Positions 1-10,770 of a stretch of DNA of 64,000 nt are shown one piece after another (the first letter of the stretch is position 1; each line of letters starts with the position of its first letter). Position numbers and translations under genes: made by a program. The notes under the pieces were generated by a model, which was not told the origin of the DNA, made no database searches, and saw nothing but the letters and a program-made list of their open reading frames with translations. This DNA comes from Leptidea sinapis (taxonomy: Eukaryota; Arthropoda; Insecta; Lepidoptera; Pieridae), in NCBI RefSeq assembly GCF_905404315.1, contig NC_066269.1, positions 186,001-250,000 on the forward strand, written 5' to 3'.

Positions 1-1415
1 AATGGCTTAACCAATGAATATTTCAGGGCGTCAGGAAAAGTGTCTGTCTCAAACGATTTAATAAATACAAAATGTGTTAAAGACTTTATTTCTCGTCTAA
101 CCTCATTTTCTGTCATGGGTTTTAGGAACATTGAGTTTACATGGGCACTAATATTATATGATTTTTTAATACATTTTTGTGTTGTTTTATGTGTTAAATT
201 AATGTAGTGATTGTTGAAGGCAATAGCAATATCAACGGGTTTTGTTATTGTCGTGTTGTTAACTATAATTTTCTCTATGTTTCCTTTGCAGTTTGTGTCT
301 CGTATTTCATTTTTAATTACTGCCCATGTGGCTCTACATTTATTATCATGTTTGTTTATATATTTAATGTTTTCATTTTTTTGAATTCACAATACATTTT
401 TTTAGAATATTAGAATATGCCTTATATCTATTTTTATTACTAGTATTTTTATTTTTATAGTATTGACATCTTAGTTTACGTTTATTTAAACAACTTTTTT
501 TTAAGCTTTGACTTATCCAGTTTTGTTTATTTTTATTTTTGTTATTTATTTTTACTTTCACTTTTGGGAAGCAAAGATTGTAAAATAGACATAATAGTTC
601 ATGAAACTCACTGAATGCATTTGCGTCATTTTGCATATATATATGCGCTCAGGATAAATTGTTTAAGCATTCCCTGAACTTGCGAATATTGTCCAAATTA
701 TAATCTCTTTTATAAATAAAATATGTAGTACTTCTTTGCGGCTTTTCATTAAGAGAAAAGCTTAACATTTGGCCTGTGTCATGGTCAGAGAGATAAAGCG
801 GCATGACTGTTGCGTTAGCATTTAGAATATTGCTAAGAATATGATCTATGCAAGATGACTTGCGAGTAGGTACGTCTATGTGAATTTTCATGTTAAAATT
901 GTAGGTTATGTCTCGTAAATGATTAGTAATATTGCCTTTTTTTAACGTGTTTATATTAAGGTCCCCTGCTATAACCATACGCATTTTAAATTTATATTTA
1001 TTAGTTGAGTAGTTTAAAAGGTCGTTTAATTTACATAAGAATTGGGTGGGATCTGAGTTAGGTGTTCTGTATAGGCAAATAACTAGCAGTTTATAACATT
1101 CAATCTCTATGCCACAGGCTTCAAATGTGTTTTGGGTAGCATATTTTTTTATGTATGGTAAATCTTTGAAAGGAATGTCGTTTTTTACTAAGATACAAGT
1201 ACCTCCTCTTTGCTGTTCTCTGCTGAAGTTGGCAGCAATTTGATAATTATATATTTTGATAAAATGCTCATATCCTTTTTTTATAAAAGTTTCTGACAGG
1301 CATATTACATCTGGATCTTTCTGTGACGCTTTTAACTGCTGGACTGTTATTTCTAATAGTTCCCGTTTTGATAAAATACTAGCAATATTTTGGTGTATAA
1401 TATGAAATGTACGGG
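1..1415 (-). pseudogene. L1 ORF2 fragment: endonuclease domain and linker towards RT
   Basis: Reading down from 1415, all blocks of an apurinic-like (exonuclease-endonuclease-phosphatase) domain are visible: HQNIASILSKREL, ICLSETFIKKGYE, VICLYRTPNS, IAGDLNIN near 960 and SDHD near 785. The last two hold catalytic Asp/Asn/His positions. Below 640 follows the linker seen between endonuclease and RT in CR1-like LINEs, with W-I-x-Q-S-L-K and CRATWAVIKNEI, then MTENEVRREI near 90-120, shortly before the RT fingers. A run of seven A on the coding strand at about 378-384 shifts the frame. The endonuclease would nick target DNA to prime reverse transcription; this copy cannot make it whole. Confidence 0.82.
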
Positions 1416-2808
1416 TATTAGGATCGAAAAAGATCGTTTTTATTTTTTTGTACAGGGAAGTAGTAAGGTATCGTACCTTTGCTTACATTTTCGATAGATG
1501 CCGTGGGCTTAAGATTTTGTTTATTTTTATCACAGGTTTGTACATCGAAATAGAAAGGAATTGTGTCTTTTTTAGGCTCTTTTTACACGTAGTCGTGTTG
1601 CCACTAGTTGCATTACGCATAACAAATTCCCTAATATTCTTAGAGTACAAGTAGGTCTCATCATAGTCGTTACAGTCTATTACATAATTTATAGAGTTAC
1701 AGATCTCTGAAAACTTAAAATATCGACTGTTAATAAAGTAGCTTTTTTTAAACTTTTTACATAATTTTTATATACTGTAATTCAATTTTGAAGTGTTAAA
1801 GGAGTGACTTTTATAAGCATTTAATACAATTATTCTATTGTTATAAAAGGACTGTAGTATTAATTCTAATTGTGGTAAGACTTGCTTTAAATTGTTATCA
1901 TTTTCCCCTATACATATCACTAGTTTATCGTCCGGACTTAGGCTGTTCTTATGCAGTTCTTCACTATGTCATAACATTTCGCGTTAGGCTTCGTTTCCGC
2001 AAAAACTCTGTATTTTTCATACTTAGTATTGCTTCTCGACTGCAATAAGGCTGAGGCCAAGCCGACACATTGTTGGGTTCCGAATATAAGTATTCTTCGT
2101 TTAGGTTCGTGCTCGAATTTTCTTGTTGTGATCGAAAGGGTGCATGTATCGGGTGACGTTGTCAATTTGAGGTCCCCACTTGTATTGTGTAAGTATTGTG
2201 TTAGTGTCTCTATTTGTTTTATTAGAGTTGAAATTTCAATTTTAGCGCTATCCAACTGCTGCTGTAGATCTGTAATTTGTTTTTTCAGGGACAGTGTTCT
2301 ATCTTCGTAAATAGGGTTGCCGTTTGAATAATTTTTGGGCGAAGAAGGGGTGGATGTTGTGCATTGTGCATTTTTAATACTGCTACTAGACATATTTTAC
2401 ACTGACGAAGAAGTTTGTTGTGATGATTTTAATATATTGTTTTCATCAGTCAACCTCTGTACTAGACTTCGAAGATCGATATTTTCCAATATTCTGTTAT
2501 CAAGTTCATTTTGATTTGTTCATTTGATTTTTTTTTATTTCTCAGTGTTACGTTCGAAGTATGACTTTTTACTTATTTTTGTTTTTAATACAGGTCATGC
2601 ATTTCCAGTTCTTTTTGGATTCAAGATCCATCATGCGATACGTTTTTTCAGGATATCCAATACAATCTGGTTCATATCTGTTGTTACAGATCGAACATAA
2701 TGCAGTGCTTTTTATGTCTACATGTTTTTTACATTTATAGCATACTACAAGTGCTGCCTTCTTACGGCCACTGCTTGTTAAACTGCTTAAACCAATTTTC
2801 GATGACAT
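1416..2808 (-). pseudogene. L1 ORF1: PHD-like zinc finger, coiled coil, esterase-like domain
   Basis: The ORF opens at the ATG at 2808. Its first ~79 residues carry paired cysteines (CYKC, CSIC, CMTC), the spacing expected of a PHD-like zinc finger. Stops interrupt 2394-2568, where the other frames still read a Q/N/S-rich linker. A heptad-like segment (KKQITDLQQQLDSAKIEI) near 2190-2290 suggests a coiled coil for trimer formation. From about 2110 the motif RRILIFG, and after a frameshift VICIGENDNN near 1880 and IVLNAY near 1820, match the SGNH-type esterase fold of CR1-like ORF1 proteins. The tail KGTIPYYFP lies near 1460. The protein would bind element RNA; here it is broken at least three times. 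Confidence 0.72.
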
Positions 2809-2867
2809 TTTTGTGTTGAAAAAATATACTTCTTATTATGGCTAGAATAAAAAAATCTTTGGCGTTT

Positions 2868-2948
2868 GAGATTCGATTGCACGACCTCGCGGTATTTAAC
2901 GATACTGTGTGTTGTATAGCGTAACCACTAATCCAACAGTACAATATC
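2868..2948 (-). other. tRNA-like Pol III box pair upstream of L1 ORF1
   Basis: On the minus strand, TGGATTAGTGGTTA (2922-2935) resembles a Pol III A box and GGTCGTGCAATCGAATCTC (2868-2886) a weak B box, about 40 bases apart, as in tRNA genes and tRNA-derived SINE heads. I see no foldable acceptor stem, so a working tRNA is unlikely. It could be a SINE head inserted in front of L1 or part of the L1 leader. Confidence 0.35.
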
Positions 2949-3603
2949 TATTAAGTTGAAATAACAGTACTGATTCGCAGAAAGCGGAAATGGATCTGAA
3001 GGTAATTGTAAATTAGATAATATAAATAATGTCACAAGATTGAACAAGTTTCTATTTCTTGACGGACAATTTTAAAGACTTATTTATACACTTGATGTAT
3101 TACACTTATCACACTAATTATGTATTTTATTTCGGTATCAGATTTTTATATCAGTGTTTGTATAGTTAAATGATTCGTGAGTTCAACAATTAGTGCAAAT
3201 TAAATGTTAAGTAATTATGCCTAAGACGTATGGAACTTACTGTTTACTGCTTTAACACTTTCACTTTGTTGTTTGATTGCTATACGCCCCTAGTACTTTT
3301 TCCACACTTTCTAGATTACTTTTAGAATCACTAAACACTGCACATTACAAACATTTACACAATTCAAAGAAGCTAAATTAAATTAAATATTTCGAAGCAT
3401 TTGTCAACCGCTTAGCCTTTTCTAGGTCTTAACAACTTGTTAAATTCTAATCACTTACCTTTTACTTTGAAAATAGTATACTTATTATGAGTCACACACT
3501 TCGTCTAACTTATAAAACTAGTTAATTTATCTGAACCAACTTTAATACAATTTTAAAACGTTTTTAATTGCGGAGCCGACGTGAACCGTGACACAACCGT
3601 AAC
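2949..3603. other. AT-rich stretch without recognised features
   Basis: About 655 AT-rich bases between the L1 leader and the truncated start of L2. No open frame, repeat unit or box pair that I recognise. It may include the rest of the L1 5' untranslated region or unrelated spacer. Confidence 0.5.
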
Positions 3604-5069
3604 GTGACGTTCAATAGGTGTTCTGTAGTTCTCTTGGTTCCGCTAGCAATCATTTATAATTACTCCTTGAGCACCGGTACTTTTCCAGCCAAATGGAAAG
3701 AAGCAAAAGTTGTGCCTATATTTAAAAAAGGGTCCAATAACTCCGTGTCTAATTATCGACCAATTTCAATTTTAAGCGTAGCGTCAAAAGTTTTCGAAAG
3801 CCTAGTAGATGAGCATATCACTACAGCTATTAAAAACAACTTTACTCCTCATCAACATGGTTTTATCAAAGGTAAATCAACGAATACTAATTTATTTAGC
3901 TTCACCAATGAAGTAATTAATGCACTAGACAACAATCAGCAGGCAGATGCAATATACACAGACTTTTCAAAGGCTTTTGATAAAGTTAACCACAACTTGC
4001 TACTAACACAGTTAAAGAATTTTGGGATAACAGATACCCTGTTAAACTGGTGTGAAACTTATCTTTGTAAGCGACCCAACAATGTTGTTATTAATATATT
4101 TAGTTCAAAACCTTACCTTGCAACATCTGGAGTTCCTCAGGGATCAGTGCTCGGGCCGTTATTTTCCAATGTCTTTATTAATAGCATAAGTAATATATTT
4201 CAATTTTCAAAAGTATATTCATTTGCCGATGATCTCAAACTATTACGAGTGATTAGAAACCCTGCAGATGCTCAGCTACTACAAAGTGATATCGATCGTT
4301 TAATTCAGTGGTGCACAATCAACAACATGCAGCTCAATGCAACCAAATGCTTTCAGACACCATTCACGCGCAAGATCAATCCAATAAGTAGTCAATACAG
4401 TATTCTTAATGAAAGAATCACTAAAGTCCATAGCAAACGCGATTTGGGAGTAACACTTGATTCTAAACTTAATTTTATTGAGCATGTTGACAACATCCTT
4501 GTATCAGCCTCTAAGTCTCTAGAATTTGTAATGAGAAACGCCAAAGATTTTAGAAAAATATCCACAATAAGAGTCCTTTTTAATAGCTTTGTGAGATCTA
4601 AGTTGGAATACTGTTCCCAAGTATGGTGCCCTGACTATAATATCCACAGTGACAGGATTGAAGGGCTTCAAAAGAAAATAATCCGCTACCTCACCTACCG
4701 TACGCCTGACGTACGAGACTTGATCTCGTATAACGATCGTCTGCGTCATTTTCAAACCCTATCATTAAAATCCCGCCGTTTATACTTAGATATGATTTGT
4801 CTGTACAAAATAATAAATAGTAAAATTGAGCTCCTGCTCTTTTGAGTTTGTTTGACATCAATATTCCCCATCGACCTCCTCGTAAGGCAACTGCATTATT
4901 TAAAATCCCACTCCGCAGAACGAGGCTTGGAGCCAATTCAACTTTAGTAAGGCTTTCGCGGTCATACAATTATCTATCTTCAAGGATTGAGGGTTTAGAC
5001 ATTAACCATAATTCTGAAAATGAATTTAGGCGTAGGCTTTGTAATTTTTTAAATAATAATTTAATTTAA
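3604..5069 (+). pseudogene. L2 reverse transcriptase, two frames
   Basis: The first 413 codons (to 4845) cover nearly the whole RT: FPAKWKEAKVVPIFKKG, NYRPISILS, the motif A block YTDFSKAFDKVNH near 3960, SGVPQGSVLGPL near 4130 and the catalytic SFADDLK near 4220 (FADD form of YxDD). The thumb reads to IVRSKLEY-type residues and RIEGLQKK near 4655. A one-base shift at about 4843 moves the frame; the other frame reads on to 5069 with the usual family C-terminus NIPHRPPRKA...FRRRLCNFLN. Only this frameshift and the missing N-terminal endonuclease separate it from a normal ORF2, so it is a relatively young copy. It would copy element RNA at the nicked target. Confidence 0.88.
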
Positions 5070-5458
5070 ATTTGTTCTTTAAGTGTACTTTTCTTTTTAT
5101 TTGTGTAGAAATAGTTGTAGAATATGTTTTATATTTATTTCAAACGTTATTAGTATCTAGCCGACAATTAACGTCAAAAAAGTATGTATTTTTTTTTATT
5201 TACTAATTTAATTTAAATTTGTTCGTATATATTTTTCTTCTTATGTGTGTAGAAGTAGTTGTTAAATATTTTTTAGATTTATATAATTCGTTATTATTTT
5301 ATAGCTGACAAACAATCGTCATAAAATTATGTTTCATGCATGTCTGATTGCCTGTAAGTAGAATCGCAATTATCATTTTTTTTTAAGTATGTTGTAATTA
5401 TAGTGGAATGTATGTTGTAGTTTCTGTAGGTAATCTTAAATAAATAAATCAATAAATG
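5070..5458 (+). other. L2 3' untranslated region and tail
   Basis: AT-rich sequence with two related blocks (about 5073-5160 and 5208-5300; both contain TTAATTTAAATTTGTTC followed by TGTGTAGAAATAGTTGT-like words), so part of the 3' end looks tandemly duplicated. It finishes with the AATA-type tail. Confidence 0.6.
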
Positions 5459-7990
5459 TCCGGTGGTGTAATTCGGGCGCTGGAATCAACCCGAACAGCT
5501 CCTCTGAGCACTCCCCGTGATAAATGCGGTAGAAGATGCAGAGAGAACCCACATCACTACGCACTGCTAGAGAATCAAAACGATCGGAGATGACTTGATC
5601 GTCGATGATTCGAGCCGCTCTTCGTTGTATGCGGTCAAATGGAAGAAGCTGGTACTGGGGAGCACCCGCCCAGAGGTGAGAGCAGTACTCCATGTGAGGC
5701 GAATTTGCGCCTTATAAAGTTGCACGCGGTGGCTTTTAGTGTAGTACTGTCTCGCCTTACTGAGTACACCAAGCTTTTTAGAGGCCAGTTTGGCCTTCTC
5801 TTCCAAGTAACCACGGAACTGAACGTCGCTCGATATATTGACGCCAAGTATGCCAATACAGGCTGTGGCAATTACAAAAGTGATCTCGAATCGAGGGGAT
5901 ACGACAAAGGGAGACTTTTTAGTGGTGAACGCACAAACTTGTGTCTTCTTGTGGTTGAATTGGACTAAATTTTATCGGCCCCATTCCGAGACTTTGGAAA
6001 GCATAGTCTCGATTTCAGACACAAGTTTGTTCCGGTTCTCGTCGACGCTATCCCGGGACATGATGGCACGGCTGGTGTAGGAAGCATACCCTGTGCTGTC
6101 GTCTGCATAGCAATGAATATTGCTGATTTGCAGCATATCATTGATATGCAGAAGAAACAGCGTAGGGGATAGCACACAGCCTTGCGGGATACCAGCGTTT
6201 ATGGGTTTTAAGTCGGAGCATGCACCGTTGATAACAACCTTGATGCTCCGATCAGCCAAAAAGCTAGTGACCCATTTGCACAACTTCTCGGGAAGCCCAT
6301 AGGATGGCAGTTTCGCTATAAGCGCTTTATGCCACACCCAATCGAAGGCCTTCGCTATGTCCAAACTCACCGCCAACGCCTCTCCCTTCGACTCAACCGC
6401 TTGCGCCCATTTATGGGTGACGTATGCAAGAAGATCACCAGCTGAGCGACCCTGACGGAAATCGTACTGGCAGTCGCTGATCAGCTGGTGCCCTTCTAGG
6501 TATCCCAAGAGCTGGCGGTTGATGATCGACTCCATTACTTTGGAGAAAATGGAGGTAATGGCAATGGGGCGGTGGTTGGACGGATTTGAGCGTACACCTT
6601 TCTTAGGGATCGGGTGCACTAAAGCCGCCTTCCATAATTTCCCGGAAAAGACGGGTAAGGACCGGCGCCAGTTCCTGAGCACATGTCCGCAGCACTATCG
6701 GGGGAATGCCATCGGGCCCGCTCGATTTGTGAATGTCCAAGGTGAGAAGCGCCTTAAGCATGGCACCATGCCGGATTTTTACCTCCGGCATATATGAATC
6801 GTACCGCGGAAAATGCGGTGGTGGTGCACCTTGGTCATCCAGAGTCGTTTCAGCTTTCTCTTTCGCGTCATGGGCCAGCGAGTCATCATCCCTGTGCAGT
6901 GGCGGTATTGCTGGCTGGCAGAAGTTTCCTTGGACAGCCTTGGCGAGCGACCAGAACGCACGAGTTCCCGAGGGAAGGCGTGCAAGTCTCTCGCCAATTC
7001 TGCCAATGTGCTTCGACTTCGCATCAGCTATAACTCTTTTGAAGGACCTGGAGGCATTATTGAAGTGTTTTTTAAGTTCGCTGGAATTCACATCCTTAGA
7101 TACCACCGCATTGACCCAAGCCTGATAGCACTCCTGGTTTCGGCGAGAGGCCATTTTGCAGGAGCGGTCAAACCATGGTTGGGACCTGCCACCGATAGGC
7201 ACAGAGGAGGATGGAATGAAGAGTTCCATACCTTGCAGTACCACTTCAGGAACAGCGTTAGCAGCAGCATCTGGATCTCCCAGCGAAAAACAGATCTGCC
7301 TCCACGGGTAGGATGCAAAAAAGCACCGCATCTCGTCCCACTCTGCTGACCTATAGTGCCACACGCGGCGACAGCCTAAGCCTAAGCGGGGCCGTGTTAG
7401 ACGCGTGATCGGCACGGTGCTCCGGATCAGGCAGTGGTCCGACGATCCCAGAGGAGGGTCAACGGAAACTAGGTAGCCGTCCGGATGTGAGGTCAACAGA
7501 AGGTCCAACAGTGAAGGTGTATAATCTTGCACATCTGGGATTCGCGTTGGCGCAATAACCAGTTGCGTCAGACCATATGCTAAGGCGATGTCATGAACAG
7601 ATCTCCCTGCATGATCGGTGGTACGTGAGCCTAGCCATTCGGCGTGGTGGGCGTTAAAATCGCCAAGAAACACGATCTCTGCACGAGATCTGCTCCAACA
7701 CGGAATGTGTAGCCATTTGGATGTGTTCGAGGAGCCGGTCAGTCTCTGCGTGACCACTATGGGACCTATACAGGCATGCGTAGATTCGTGGATGGTCATC
7801 GCTGTCTACACGCAGCCAGATGATGGATAGGTCCTGTCCTTCAAGAAAACTCAGGCGTCGAGAACAGACATCCTCCCTGACGTAAACACACATGCCAGCC
7901 CTTGGTATAAGGGAGTGTTCCAAATTATACCCCGGGTAGGAAAGGTAAGATGAATCAGCCAGGGAGGATATCTATGTCTCGGTTAAAAAG
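5459..7990 (-). pseudogene. LY1 ORF2: endonuclease and reverse transcriptase, multiply frameshifted
   Basis: Endonuclease blocks run from 7923 (GMCVYVREDVCSRRL, IYACLYRSHSGHAETD) through LGDFNAHHAEWLGSRTTD near 7660 and SSDHCLIRS near 7440. The linker (SRSFKRVIADAKSKHI) leads to RT with KSSGPDGIPPIVL near 6735, NHRPIAITSIFSK near 6560, SLDIAKAFDWVWHKAL near 6340, AGIPQGCVLSPTLF near 6190 and CYADDSTGYA near 6100. A TAA at 5969-5971 replaces the Leu codon that LY2 keeps. Further shifts occur near 7650, 6640 and 5690. The end holds the shared C-terminus QYQLLPFDRIQRRAARI and FYRIYHGECSEEL. No RNase H domain is seen. The clade is uncertain (Jockey/CR1 supergroup). Confidence 0.85.
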
Positions 7991-8045
7991 TGCAGGGCCG
8001 GCTTCGCCGTCTCCAGGTGAAAGTTAGGCAGCGTATTCTAAATTT
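5459..8045 (-). mobile_element. LY1: LINE with YADDS polymerase, 3' end lost
   Basis: Minus-strand copy of the family also present as LY2 (49302-52666) and LY3 (54063-54294). It runs from the ORF2 N-terminus near 8000 to the RT C-terminal zinc-less tail at 5459. LY2 shows that roughly the last 55 codons and the poly-A end are missing; the break coincides with the tail of L2. Similarity to LY2 fades near 8045, which I take as its 5' limit. Confidence 0.78.
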
Positions 8046-8164
8046 TAACTTTAATCTTCGCGTGGAGAATAATAAATTCCCGGCATAGAACTTCTGCTAA
8101 TGCGGCCCGATAAGTTCTTTAAACTGTGTTATTTTAGATATAACTATTTTTTATTTATTTTTCT
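8046..8164. other. Short spacer between LY1 and L3
   Basis: No gene or repeat recognised. It could be LY1 leader that diverged from LY2. Confidence 0.4.
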
Positions 8165-9370
8165 GTGAAGACGCAATGTTTACGTTATCACTACCCACGA
8201 GCACCTGATCTGGTTGTTGACCATGACATAATGCTAAGTAAGATGGAAAGATATGGAAGCAGGGGAACATCATTACTATGGTTCAAGTCGTATCGTCAGG
8301 GTAGAAAGCAGTGTACCCAACTAAATTTTCTTGATAATACAAATACAGTCACTACTTATCAATCAAACTGCCTCTATAATAATCGTGGAGTTCCACACGG
8401 AAGTGTACTGGGGCCAGTTTTGTTTTTACTTTTTGTAAATGACTTTCCTCAAGTAACTAATTATCGGTCTCTAATGTTTGCTGATGACATTGCATTTGTT
8501 ATATCGTCTGACGTTAAACATGACAAATGTATTGAGCATAATAAAAGGACGTAAACAAATGCAATTAAATATAAAATATAATAATACAGTTATAAATTAA
8601 ATTGATAGTGTACTTTTTTTGGGAATACAGATTGATAAATATCTCAAATACACTAGTAATATTGACAAAGTTTGTAAGAAAATTGATCGTTTTGTCTACG
8701 TACTTAATAGGTTAAGAAGAATAGGGTCACACAGCTATCCCTTATAACCTATCATGGATATGTTGCATCAGTTTTACGGACTACTTATTTATGGACTACT
8801 AATATGGGGGGGTAATGGTTCATATGTTCAGCGAGTTTTGTTTCCCAAAAAAAATGTCTACGTGCAATAGTAGGTGTAGGACCGTGACACTCTTGCAAAA
8901 CGCTATTTAAAAAACATAATCTGCTAAATCTACCATGTTAGTACATTTTCGAGGCTTGCAAATTTGTGCGTATCCACAGATATCTTTTAATAAGACAGCC
9001 GCATAGACTGGTTTTGAAAACATTGTCCTAAAAACAACACTTTTTCTTGAAAATAGCCATAATATGTGTATAAAATTATATAACAAATTGCCTGAGGACT
9101 TATAAATACTGTCAAATAAAATGTTTATACCCAGACTCTTCAAATAGCTGGTTGAAAATATTTTTTATAATATTACTGAATATTTTAATAAACCACATGT
9201 CAAAAAACAACACACCCATTGAATACGTACAGAACTCTATATAACTTGGAATACATATCAAGAAAATCAAGAACACAATATACACACACAAACTAGCTAG
9301 AAGAATTAAAATGACCTGAAAAAATATTGGTGTTAGAAAAATCTTTACTTTCAATTATATGAATATTTAA
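8165..9370 (+). pseudogene. L3 reverse transcriptase remnant
   Basis: The open part (8165-8554) reads VDHDIMLSKMERYGSRG (motif A end), the RGVPHGSVLGPVLFLLFVND block near 8390 with His in place of the usual Gln of VPQGS, and LMFADDIAFV near 8475 (FADD). After the stop near 8554, other frames still read SVLFLGIQIDKYLKYTSNIDK near 8610-8670, LIYGLLIWGG near 8790 and the C-terminal KLPEDL-like block near 9080. It is too decayed to be active. It is a different family from L2, judged by its thumb and tail. Confidence 0.78.
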
Positions 9371-9487
9371 ATAATTGTTAAGTTTTTGTATGGTTTTAAT
9401 TTAAGCTGGATAGAGGACACCTTTTAATATTTAAGATCTGGACATACCCTATTCCATAGCAAAATAAATAAATTCATTTCATTTCAA
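8165..9487 (+). mobile_element. L3: 5'-truncated LINE ending in ATTTC-type tail
   Basis: Plus-strand remnant that begins in RT motif A and continues through a decayed thumb and 3' untranslated region. It ends in AAATAAATTCATTTCATTTC at 9467-9486, a tail form typical of several lepidopteran LINEs. It stops directly beside the intron of the candidate host gene, so the insertion probably separated that gene from its 3' exons. Confidence 0.75.
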
Positions 9488-9624
9488 TTGAATGTGAGTC
9501 ACGATCGTTATCAGTGAGGGAATGACTAAGTAGAGTAGAAGAGGGACAAGAGTGTATGTCTGTAGCCGTATTTTTTTTACCGTATTACTAAATTTAGCAA
9601 ATGACGAGATCATGTACAACTTAC

Positions 9625-10131
9625 TTCGATAGTTCATATTCTCGTCGTCTTCAATTTTCATACTGTTTACCTTATGATGATAGAATGAGATCAGTTTATC
9701 GTTCTTCAATATGATTCTATCCAATAAAATCTGAACAGATGGATTGATTTTTTTCGCATTTAAAACGGAGTATTTGATATTAACTGAAAATGATTAAGTT
9801 GTATAAACATTAGCTGTACAACTAAATAATTACTACTAGATATAATTTCTGTAAGATTGAAAAAAATATTGCACCATTTAGTTGTACGTATATTATATTA
9901 CTATCGTTTTTGTTTACCATTTGCCAAGAATAATCCAAAATATACAGGTACGTCTATTTCATGTTTGTTTTCCGTATAAAAGCTTATTACTCGATCCACT
10001 ACTCTCAAATATCTTAATAAATCTCGTTCATCAAAATGTAACTCTAAAGATAATTTGGACTTCATTCCATCGGATTTTGTACACATAAAAGCAAATATTA
10101 TAATAACACAATACACTTTCATTTTAATCAT
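9625..10131 (-). CDS. Candidate host gene: first two exons of a small secreted protein, unrecognised
   Basis: Exon 1 runs from the ATG at 10131 to 9918 (71 codons plus one base), followed by a GTAAAC donor. Exon 2 begins at 9783 after a TTTTCAG acceptor and reads to a strong GTAAGT donor at 9624 (an earlier GTAAAC at 9670 is possible). The 134-base intron keeps the frame. Translation gives about 124 residues. It begins with a hydrophobic signal peptide (MIKMKVYCVIIIFAFMC, likely cleavage after TKSDG), then a charged, helical-looking chain (HFDERDLLRYLRVVDRVI, VPVYFGLFLANVNIKYSVLN). I do not recognise the family. No later exon is visible: the L3 tail lies 140 bases downstream. It could be a live gene with distant exons or a stranded 5' fragment. 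The splice reading is inference. Confidence 0.5.
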
Positions 10132-10188
10132 TGTAAGTTAATAATCAATTAACGGCGATTCTCTACAGTCAATGTTTACTTCAGTAAG

Positions 10189-10467
10189 TTAGAAAAGCAA
10201 ATGAATTTCAGAACGTGAAGTATCCATTTTTATATCCAACGTTGAAATTAGCATGGGATTATCATTACACTTCATCTTACTGTTGCGGTCGTGGCGGAGC
10301 CATTTTAATAAACGTTTCAGCGATTTGTTTTTGTTTGGAGTTAGATTATATAAATTACTGTTCGTTTTTTCCCATTTAGACAACTTAATTTTGTTTACAA
10401 CTGTTTCTGATCTTAGAATTTTAAATGAATAATTTATATGATAGTTTATAGAGATATCTTTTTTCAA
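10189..10467 (-). CDS. Hypothetical ORF upstream of the candidate host gene
   Basis: An open frame of about 98 codons runs from after a TGA near 10490 to 10189, with no ATG near its start; the only usable start would be a TTG. It is basic and polar (NKNKSLKRLLKWLRHDRN). It lies on the same strand just before the exon-1 ATG at 10131. No splice sites frame it well, so it may be chance in AT-rich DNA or an unrecognised exon. Confidence 0.15.
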   Translation of the reverse strand: MKKDISINYHINYSFKILRSETVVNKIKLSKWEKTNSNLYNLTPNKNKSLKRLLKWLRHDRNSKMKCNDNPMLISTLDIKMDTSRSEIHLLF

Positions 10468-10519
10468 ACAAAAATTGAGGTGACGTCATATTGTCATAAA
10501 CGTGGCAAAAATTGGCACG

Positions 10520-10770
10520 AACAGTAGGGGTTATCATACAACCCATCACTCCCTCGCTGACTTTGTTGTCTGTGCATCTGTCCGTCTGTCTGTCAAGACC
10601 CTTTATCTCTGCAATGCGAGGAGATATCGAGTATTGAAATTAAAACGATATTCTCAAATCTACAGTCTCTTGAAGCAGTGAAAACATCAAACTTCTAAGT
10701 TTATATAAAATACATACCGTCTATACCACAAAAATAAAGACTTCTATAGTCTTAAGGGAATCATAATTTA
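10520..10770 (+). repeat. Dispersed lepidopteran repeat fragment
   Basis: The stretch with CATCTGTCCGTCTGTCTGTC and AAGACCCTTTATCTC (10572-10609), then a GAGGAGATATCGAGTATTGA block and 'TTATAGGGTATTTTCC' near 10770, matches from memory a very common interspersed repeat of moth and butterfly genomes. Its class is uncertain (non-autonomous). The match is by recall, not by a search. Confidence 0.45.

Larger units (their letters stand above)
1..2948 (-). mobile_element. L1: CR1/L2/Daphne-like LINE, 5' part only, runs off left edge
   Basis: A non-LTR retrotransposon is read on the minus strand from about 2948 down past base 1. In order it holds a possible tRNA-like leader, an ORF1 with PHD-like finger, coiled coil and esterase-like domain, and an ORF2 with endonuclease and the linker leading into RT. 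The RT itself would lie left of the window. An ORF1 with PHD and esterase modules is known from CR1-type clades; the exact clade is inferred, not tested. Frames are broken by stops and homopolymer slips, so this is a dead copy. Confidence 0.8.
3604..5458 (+). mobile_element. L2: 5'-truncated CR1/Daphne-like LINE
   Basis: A plus-strand LINE copy that starts inside ORF2, a few residues before the RT fingers, as expected of incomplete reverse transcription. It ends in an AT-rich 3' untranslated region and an AAATAAATAAATCAATAAATG tail at 5438-5458. The tail abuts LY1, which is read in the opposite direction. No clear target duplication was found because the 5' side is ambiguous. Confidence 0.8.

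Noticed and set aside
2868..2948. Functional tRNA gene
   Set aside because: Boxes are weak, there is no acceptor stem pairing and no recognisable anticodon arm.
9112..9354. Hydrophobic minus frame resembling a membrane protein
   Set aside because: Antisense of the decayed L3 3' region; AT-rich DNA readily yields Ile/Leu/Phe runs.
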